Source of the DNA: an uncultured Bacteroidota bacterium
Lineage (GTDB): Bacteria > Bacteroidota > Bacteroidia > Chitinophagales > Chitinophagaceae
Direction: 5' to 3'
DNA: 7,436 bases
NCBI GenBank assembly: GCA_903912405.1
Contig: CAIWHF010000027.1
Coordinates: 1 to 7,436, forward strand
Shown piece after piece: positions 6,736 to 7,436 of this stretch. The stretch's first letter is position 1. Each line of letters starts with the position of its first letter. The notes below the pieces were generated by a model. That model worked only from the letters and a program-made list of their open reading frames with translations. It had not been told where the DNA came from and did not search any database. The translations under genes were made by a program, and so were the position numbers.

Positions 6736-7116
6736 ATGCCTACAATACAACAATTAGTTCGTAAAGGACGCCAACAAATTCGAGTTAAATCTAAGTCAAG
6801 AGCCTTAGATGCTTGTCCACAACGTCGTGGTGTTTGTACCCGTGTGTACACTACTACGCCTAAGAAACCAAACTCTGCGTTACGTAAAGTAGCTAAAGTT
6901 CGTTTAACGAATAAAGTGGAGATCATTGCGTATATCCCAGGTGAGGGTCACAACTTACAAGAACACTCCATCGTATTGATTCGTGGTGGTCGTGTAAAAG
7001 ACTTACCAGGTGTTCGTTATCATATCGTTCGTGGTGCATTAGACACTGCTGGTGTGAAAGATCGTAAACAAAGTCGTTCTAAATACGGAACTAAGAAAGA
7101 AAAAGCGAAGAAATAA
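6736..7116 (+). CDS. rpsL: 30S ribosomal protein S12
   Basis: S12 lies at the decoding centre of the small ribosomal subunit and helps monitor codon-anticodon pairing. The 126 residues align with E. coli S12 without gaps over the first 90 or so residues. CPQRRGVCTRVYTTTPKKPN, EGHNLQEHS and GGRVKDLPGVRYH are all intact. Lys43 and Lys88, the classic positions of streptomycin-resistance changes, are both the wild-type Lys. Asp89, the residue that RimO methylthiolates in E. coli, is present. Arg codons are mostly CGT, unlike the AGA-rich genes upstream, which fits high expression. ATG 6736 follows an A-rich leader without a Shine-Dalgarno sequence. rpsG follows after 40 bases with no terminator between, as in the str operon. 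Confidence 0.99.
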   Translation: MPTIQQLVRKGRQQIRVKSKSRALDACPQRRGVCTRVYTTTPKKPNSALRKVAKVRLTNKVEIIAYIPGEGHNLQEHSIVLIRGGRVKDLPGVRYHIVRGALDTAGVKDRKQSRSKYGTKKEKAKK

Positions 7117-7156
7117 TTTATTTTTAATAACACAAAACTAAAAGTCATTCTTACTC

Positions 7157-7436
7157 ATGAGGAAGGCACAAGCTAAAAAATTACCATTAGCACCAGATCC
7201 AAAATTCAACGATAAAAACGTTACACGTTTTGTAAATTGTTTGATGTGGGGTGGTAACAAAACAATCGTATTAAGCATTTTTTATGATGCATTAGATAAA
7301 GTTGCAAAAGCAACAAGTGAAGATGGATATGAAGTGTGGAAACGCGCTTTGCAAAATGTAACTCCTGCAGTTGAAGTTCGTAGCCGTCGTATTGGTGGTG
7401 CTACGTTCCAAATCCCTACAGAGGTTCGTCCTGATC
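7157..7436 (+). CDS. rpsG: 30S ribosomal protein S7, N-terminal part; 3' end outside window
   Basis: S7 is a primary 16S rRNA-binding protein that nucleates assembly of the 30S head. Ninety-three residues are visible of the usual 155-160. The reading begins MRKAQAKKLPLAPDPKFND and carries KFVN-like RFVNCLMWGGNKT, then VTPAVEVRSRRIGGATFQIP, which matches the S7 core (E. coli [20 protein letters not shown]). The ATG at 7157 gives the MRK start typical of Bacteroidota S7. Codons 2 and 3 are AGG AAG, whereas later Arg codons are mainly CGT. It is 40 bases behind rpsL and is presumably co-transcribed with it; fusA would be expected next in a standard str operon, beyond the window. Confidence 0.97.
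   Translation, partial: MRKAQAKKLPLAPDPKFNDKNVTRFVNCLMWGGNKTIVLSIFYDALDKVAKATSEDGYEVWKRALQNVTPAVEVRSRRIGGATFQIPTEVRPD

Noticed and set aside
6723..6926. Reverse-strand open frame across the rpsL start
   Set aside because: It is the complement of highly conserved S12 codons.
1..7436. Mobile elements, CRISPR arrays, tRNA genes, inteins or defence systems
   Set aside because: Nearly all the sequence is accounted for by conserved housekeeping genes; no direct-repeat arrays, transposase motifs or tRNA-like folds were seen.

Overview
The window is AT-rich chromosomal DNA from a member of the Bacteroidota, most likely Chitinophagaceae or a close relative. Three things support this. The two clear promoters carry the Bacteroidota -7 element TAnnTTTG. 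None of the six visible starts has a Shine-Dalgarno sequence in front of it, only A/T-rich leader. The protein variants (for example an S7 beginning MRK and a PHP-containing DnaE of about 1,200 residues) also fit that phylum. The lineage call is inference from sequence style; no database was searched.

All genes lie on the + strand. Positions 1-686 hold the C-terminal half of purA (adenylosuccinate synthetase). An AT-rich gap leads to 763-1164, a 133-residue low-complexity protein with alternating Lys-rich and Asp/Glu-rich blocks and an Asp-Asp-Phe tail; its function is unknown. It abuts pabB (1165-2454; aminodeoxychorismate synthase component I, folate branch), with stop and start codons touching in the same frame. 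A 93-base gap containing a near-perfect inverted repeat precedes dnaE (2548-6168; replicative DNA polymerase III alpha subunit). trxA (6272-6589; thioredoxin) follows behind its own promoter and ends at a strong intrinsic terminator. The str-type ribosomal operon then starts from its own promoter with rpsL (6736-7116; S12) and rpsG (7157 onward; S7), which runs off the end.

This is a core housekeeping neighbourhood: purine and folate synthesis, replication, thiol redox and translation. There is no mobile element, CRISPR array, tRNA or defence gene. I see no convincing new multi-gene system. The least explained item is the small charged protein, whose terminal Asp6-Phe resembles the protein-docking tails of single-stranded DNA-binding proteins. 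Lesser points are the TAA/ATG junction with pabB, the inverted repeat in the dnaE leader, a third cysteine next to the thioredoxin active site, and an apparently intact PHP metal site in DnaE.
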